Shown here one piece after another: positions 59,719 to 64,000 of a stretch of 64,000 nucleotides of DNA. Under the pieces are notes generated by a model. It made no database searches and was not told where the DNA came from. It was given only the letters and a program-made list of their open reading frames with translations. Numbering within the stretch: the first letter of the stretch is position 1; the number at the start of each line of letters is the position of its first letter. The DNA is from Venturia oleaginea (Eukaryota; Ascomycota; Dothideomycetes; Venturiales; Venturiaceae). The position numbers were made by a program, and so were the translations under genes. The stretch is taken from contig JABMLP010000031.1 of the NCBI GenBank assembly GCA_013176395.1, positions 124,001 to 188,000 of the forward strand. The letters are read 5' to 3'.

Positions 59719-62700
59719 TTATCCCCGATCCAAGAAGTCCGCTGCACTCGAATAGTCATCTCCCTCACTAGGACAATCATCATCCTGCTGTTGCGTGAGG
59801 TCGCTCAATATCCTCTCTCCCAAACTGGGGGAGATAGACGGCGAGCCTGTCATCGGTCCATCATGTTCTCTGGGCGTTACCTTCAGCTTCGCTGGCTTCA
59901 TAGAATTCAGCATACTTGGACGAATGGGCCGCGTGTTTGCATCGTCGATGGATTTGATGTACATCAGATGTTTTCCCGCCATGTTCCAGATGAACAATGC
60001 TTTGGTACAGACGCCTTGATGAGATCCCACTCAGTTGGTCCTTGATGGCGTCGCTTGATCCAACGCTTGATGATAGGATGATCGATATTGTGCGGCATAA
60101 GGGCCTCATCATATCGGGTAGCATTTTTCTATTGCAGCAGACCATCTCTCTCTCCTGCCTTGCGACCGATCGTCATCAACAAGTCCTTTGGCGTTTGGGA
60201 ACATGGTTCTATTCCACGTATCGCTGATTCGCGGGAAGGCTTCCATGAGAGCTCCAAGTTCTTTGCGAATGACCTTATCAGAGTCACGCAACTCGAATTG
60301 ATAAGGTTCGGCCAGAGTTTCGTAGGCAACTTTCTCCACAAAGTTGCCCAAAAGAGGTAGGTCGTCGGGAGTAAAACCTGCCTCGAGGAGATGTATCACA
60401 CGGTCTACACGCGCGTATGGAAGGGCACCTTTGCGTTTGTCATCTATGACATTATCTTTGTTCTTGGTGCGGTCTCCGTTCGAAACCATGTGTTTGTGAA
60501 CCCAACTTCGAAGCCTGACCGGATCGCTGACCGATGAAACTAGTTCATGACGCTCGGCATTCATGATACCCTTGATCAAGCCTTCAAGGTCAGCGTACCT
60601 CACGTTGCGGTCCTCTAGAATGGGAATGAATGCCACATTCAACGTGTTGGAATTAAGTGAGTGCGTGGTGCTGACAACCTCGAAAGTCCAGCGAATGGGA
60701 TCGAAGTTGTCGTCAGTATCCTCATCGTGCGCTTGGAACTTCTCTTGGCTTGCGCTTATCTCTATCCAGACACCCAGATGGTGGAGCGAAAGCGTGTCGC
60801 TTGGGGCGCTACGCATCCAGACGCCCTTCGCCCCATTGATACGGGCCTGGAAAGCAATGGGGATCGGTCCTGTGAGATTCAGCTTCCTCCATATTTCGCG
60901 ACACGCGCCCACAGAAATTTGTGAGCAGCCGTCGTTCATCGCAGTGGGCCTGATTGTTCGTCCATAGGCTGACCAGTCACACAAACCACCCTGGTCATCG
61001 AATTCATTAGCTTCAGGGGTACCATCCGACATGATTTCAAGAACACGGATAACCTGAGAAGGTTTGAAAACGATCGTTCTCCATGTTTTAGAGAATCCTG
61101 ACATAAAGGATTAGTGTTGTACAAGCAGCAGAAGTGGATGACAAAATACCTAGATCAAGTCGCGCGAACGCTTTGCAGTAAGGCTGATGGGCCGTCTTCT
61201 GCAAAGGCATAAACCAGTTCACAATCTCATCTATGGTGGTCTCGGGGCTGGAAGAAGGTTCCGTACAGCGTGTCTCGTATGGCCACGTGGCACGCTTTGG
61301 CAAGATATCGTAGCCATGCGTTGCAAAAAGGACAACTCGATAGCTGAGCAACCTTTACTTCCTCTTCGCCTGGGTTTTCTCCTTGACAGGCTCGACGTGC
61401 ATGACCCTCCACTTACGACCAAGAAAATTCTTCTCGTTCTCGAGCCACTCCTGCAACCGGTGTATTAACACTGGCCTTTGTGCTTGCTTGAGGTAGGTAG
61501 GTTCGTCTTTGAGATCCAACTTGGGGAGGAACAAGTAGAGAAATCGCTCGCCCCCGTATGCGTACTGGAAGCGGCATGGTTTCTCCCATTCGATGGGATC
61601 AATGTGCAGCTTGAACAATGATTTCCGCGAATTGGCCTCATCGTTGAAAGTCAGCCTTGCCTTAAGGTTGACGTACTCACATCTTGCTGATGTGTCGTCC
61701 CATGCTTGGGCCGAACTGCTTTTCGGTAGCGCAACGCCCTTCTCCTGCGCAATCTTCTTGAAGTGTGACCACAACTCATTGTAGGTCGTGATAGGGAGAA
61801 CAGCTTGCGTGGCGAAGGTATGGAATGGAAGACCACAGGCCAGTGCGACACGAGAGCATTCATAGCGTGTTTTAAATGGCATGACGGACATCACGGCAAC
61901 CTCTTTACCTTCATCAACGAACATGTGCTGTTTTGGCAAACTGCTCAGTCGGAAGTCCTCAGAGTCGTGGCGTCTGAGTAGAGATTCCATCTCTGCATCC
62001 TGCATTTTGTGCGTCGTTGTGGTTGTTGCGCGTGAGGCCGCGCGAACCTGTTGTCGGCGTCGTGGCGATGGCGATGCGGGACGGATGGCCCTGTCTGTGG
62101 AAGAGGTCGCTACAGCTGCATACCCATTCAAGGTGCTGCTAAGACTCGTTTCTGCTTCGGATCGCCGAAGGCTTTGCTCGACTACCATATCTGTGAAATC
62201 GTATATGGCATCACGTTCTGCTATGGACATGGTCTCCGTGGTCGTAGAGGATCCAGCTATCGGTTCTTGGAATGTGCGCATGACGGCAACATCTGGTTGG
62301 CGTGATCCTCGTGCAGCACGTGGTTCAGATCTGGCTGCGAGTCCTATCATCTCCGTCCGTGTTTCAGTTGAGAGGGAATTTGTGGTGTGGGTAGACATTC
62401 TTCCCTCACTGGGCACGCTGTTGAGCTTTAAAGAGGGACGCATGGACGGAACTGTTTCATCTAAGCCTTGGTTCGTAACCATATTGTCCAAATCGGGAGG
62501 CAATGATGGCATACTCGAGCCCCAGGGACTAGACATCACTTCGTCAGAGGGACCTTGCCCAAGCATATCGCTTCCAAACGATGTGTTTGGAAACTCAATT
62601 TGTCGAGCAGTATCCTTTGACGGTCCCGGGGTGGAGCCTGCGAAAGAACTCATCGCTGACTCAATTCGGGTGCCAGTAGACCGGAAGATTTCCATCAAAG

Positions 62701-63736
62701 CTAGTGGCTTCAGGACAGGATTTGCCGAATAGTATGCAGAATTTGATGTTGTAGTTTCTGAAACCCGGCGTTTGGGAGGGGAGGTATTTTCACCATCTGA
62801 ACGTCTCTTGCCCCTGTCCTTGCCACTGTGATTGGTACCAGAAGACATGGAGGGCGATTTTTGGGCCTGCTTCCTGTCGGCAGCTTCTGCTGTAGGTGAT
62901 CCGTAAGGCGAGAAGAAAACGTCCGAGTCGTCTTCTTCGGTGTCTGATGAAGGTGGAGTACTTGGCTCATGGAAATCAGGGTTCTTCGACCTAACACCAA
63001 ACGTGCGCTCCGATAGACCCAACCTTGGACCTTCCGTCTCGTATCCGGCTGGAGTCTACTCGTAGGCGTGTTTATCGGTCTGATCATGGGCAGAGTGATG
63101 TAACTCAGAGGTCCCAGATGTTCGTTCCTCTGACTCGTTAATCTGCTCCTGCCTGTATGCGCTGATACGAATGTGGCCAGATGGGTCGCGTATTCGATTA
63201 ACAACGTAACCTCTCGCGTGTAAGTCCTCGACCTCCGGGTCCTCTGAGAAATTCCTGACTCCACGAAAGGTCAAGTCGTTTGTCCTCCTCACAAGCTCGG
63301 CGCTTACGTTAAACTCTGTCGTGCCGGAAGATCTCTCGAGCTCTAGGTCACCTTCCCGAAAAATTCGACTTTTCGCCCTGCTCTCCTGGCTGCTCACCTT
63401 TGGTAGAGAAGTGTTGGAGAAGATCTGAGTCAGTAATCCAAAGAGAAGTGGAAGACGTCCCTTGGGTTGAGTCTGCTGTGCCAGAAGCGGAAATTCTCGT
63501 AGAAGTAAGGAATCCAATTGAGTACCCGCAGAGTAATGAAGATATTTGATTATCTCAACGCACTGCTCTGCGATTGTTCCTCTTCCGTGTCTTGGTGTCC
63601 AGATGCTGTCTCTAAGTTTCAGACCCAGATCCCATTTCGCATTTAAATCGTGTATTCTCTTGTTGATCTCCTCATGCGCCCTGCCCGATGGCGTACTAGG
63701 TTGTAGAGTAGGATGTGGAGGTAGTTTTGAAGCCAT
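59719..63736 (-). pseudogene. RNA-dependent RNA polymerase (QDE-1/SAD-1 family), degenerate
   Basis: Members copy RNA into dsRNA for RNA silencing or meiotic silencing. The ATG is at 63736 (MASKLPPHPTLQ). The first exon runs to 61150 but carries two in-frame stops, TAG at 63056-63058 and TAA at 61355-61357, each one C-to-T step from a Gln codon. A 52 bp intron (61149-61098) joins LDLG to FSKTWRTIVF. Family blocks seen: RFLYLFLPKLD, YRVVLFATHGYDI, MNDGCSQISVGACREIW, FQARINGAKGVW, and AGFTPDDLPLLG. From there the frame passes straight to C-terminal-type sequence (RKELGALMEAFPRISDTWNR); the catalytic loop DxDGD is absent. Near 60110 and 60010 the frame shifts through DEALMPHNIDHPIIKRW to ALFIWNMAGKHLMYIKS. 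It is unlikely to work. Confidence 0.72.
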
Positions 63737-64000
63737 GTATGTGCTCAAGTAGGGAGATTTGCTGGCATTAAGAGGGCGAAGGTTGAAGTAACGTGGGTTG
63801 CAGAGATGAGGCTGAACTGGGGGAGGCTAGATAGTGGGCAATCAGTGACGAGCTTCTGAGCTGAAAATTGAACATGGCCGGCCATGGGAGAGACGATGAT
63901 AGAAACGAGGACTTCAAGAAATGATGGAAGGATGTGAGGATATGAGTTTGCTCGATTGAAATACAGGACCTGTGTAGCGCCAGCCTTATCAGATACATGC
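63737..64000. other. Upstream region of the RdRP pseudogene
   Basis: Probably the former promoter and 5' UTR. A minus-strand frame of 76 codons at 63768-63998 is pyrimidine-biased and unlikely to be coding. The window ends here. Confidence 0.45.

Noticed and set aside
63008..63105. A 49 bp intron (GTTACA to GAGTAG) removing the first RdRP stop
   Set aside because: It would shift the frame out of the long coding frame that follows, and the donor is poor. An in-frame stop explains the sequence better.
1..64000. tRNA or rRNA genes
   Set aside because: I looked for B-box-like and cloverleaf-compatible stretches by eye and found none I could support. A tRNAscan and Infernal run would settle it.

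Overview
The window looks like nuclear DNA of a filamentous ascomycete (Pezizomycotina). Evidence: a four-exon RagC/D-type GTPase gene (GTR2) with 49-59 bp introns, a QDE-1/SAD-1-type RNA-dependent RNA polymerase gene with a 52 bp intron, a small secreted cysteine-rich protein, and dense fungal-type mobile elements (Fot1/pogo transposons, chromodomain Ty3/Gypsy elements, Tad-like LINE). I cannot name the species. About three quarters of the window is mobile DNA; ordinary genes survive only in islands at about 4.8-6.1 kb, 40.8-41.7 kb, 46.05-46.23 kb and 59.7-63.7 kb.

Layout. 0.8-4.3 kb: a 200 bp solo LTR, a solo LTR of the Gypsy-1 family, the 3' end of a LINE, and a 925 bp retroposon with a perfect 15 bp target-site duplication (TSD). 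4.8-6.1 kb: GTR2. 8.2-11.0 kb: a decayed gene-like stretch, then a pogo transposon (P1) with a nonsense codon and a nested solo LTR. 11.3-27.5 kb: one large compound on the minus strand. Two different Gypsy elements (2a upstream, 2b downstream) are fused through a 394 bp terminal repeat of a tyrosine-recombinase retrotransposon. Gypsy-2b itself carries a full copy of that YR retrotransposon (11.6-17.9 kb) and a deleted pogo element (17.9-19.3 kb). 27.5-34.5 kb: fragments of an older LTR element, a 695 bp solo LTR, and decayed plus-strand Gypsy-1 interrupted by another solo LTR. 34.5-40.0 kb and 51.8-57.4 kb: two copies of chromodomain Gypsy-3 on the minus strand; the second has an intact 1358-codon pol frame, the first is broken. 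44.7-45.4 kb: a tandem repeat. 46.5-51.6 kb: a nest of transposons in which almost every insertion can be ordered by its TSD. 59.7-63.7 kb: an RNA-dependent RNA polymerase gene with stops, frameshifts and no catalytic loop.

Most notable: (1) an Ngaro/PAT-type element with split direct repeats A1-B1-A2-B2, an RT/RNase H and a tyrosine recombinase, holding a ten-unit 200 bp satellite built from two separate pieces of its own RNase H gene; (2) a leftover A-B repeat of that element that joins two unrelated Gypsy pol genes into one 1093-codon open frame; (3) target-primed retroposons with 15-16 bp TSDs, including a SINE-like insert ending in an (ATCC)n tail; (4) an 11-nt self-complementarity between LTR and primer-binding site in Gypsy-3, as in self-priming Tf1/sushi elements; (5) apparent loss of an RNA-silencing RdRP in transposon-rich DNA; (6) a six-cysteine secreted peptide gene beside the transposon nest.

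Transposon boundaries and TSDs were read directly from the sequence. Family assignments come from recognised protein motifs, not from database searches. Several pol frames begin at non-ATG codons, so their stated starts mark open frame rather than proven initiation.
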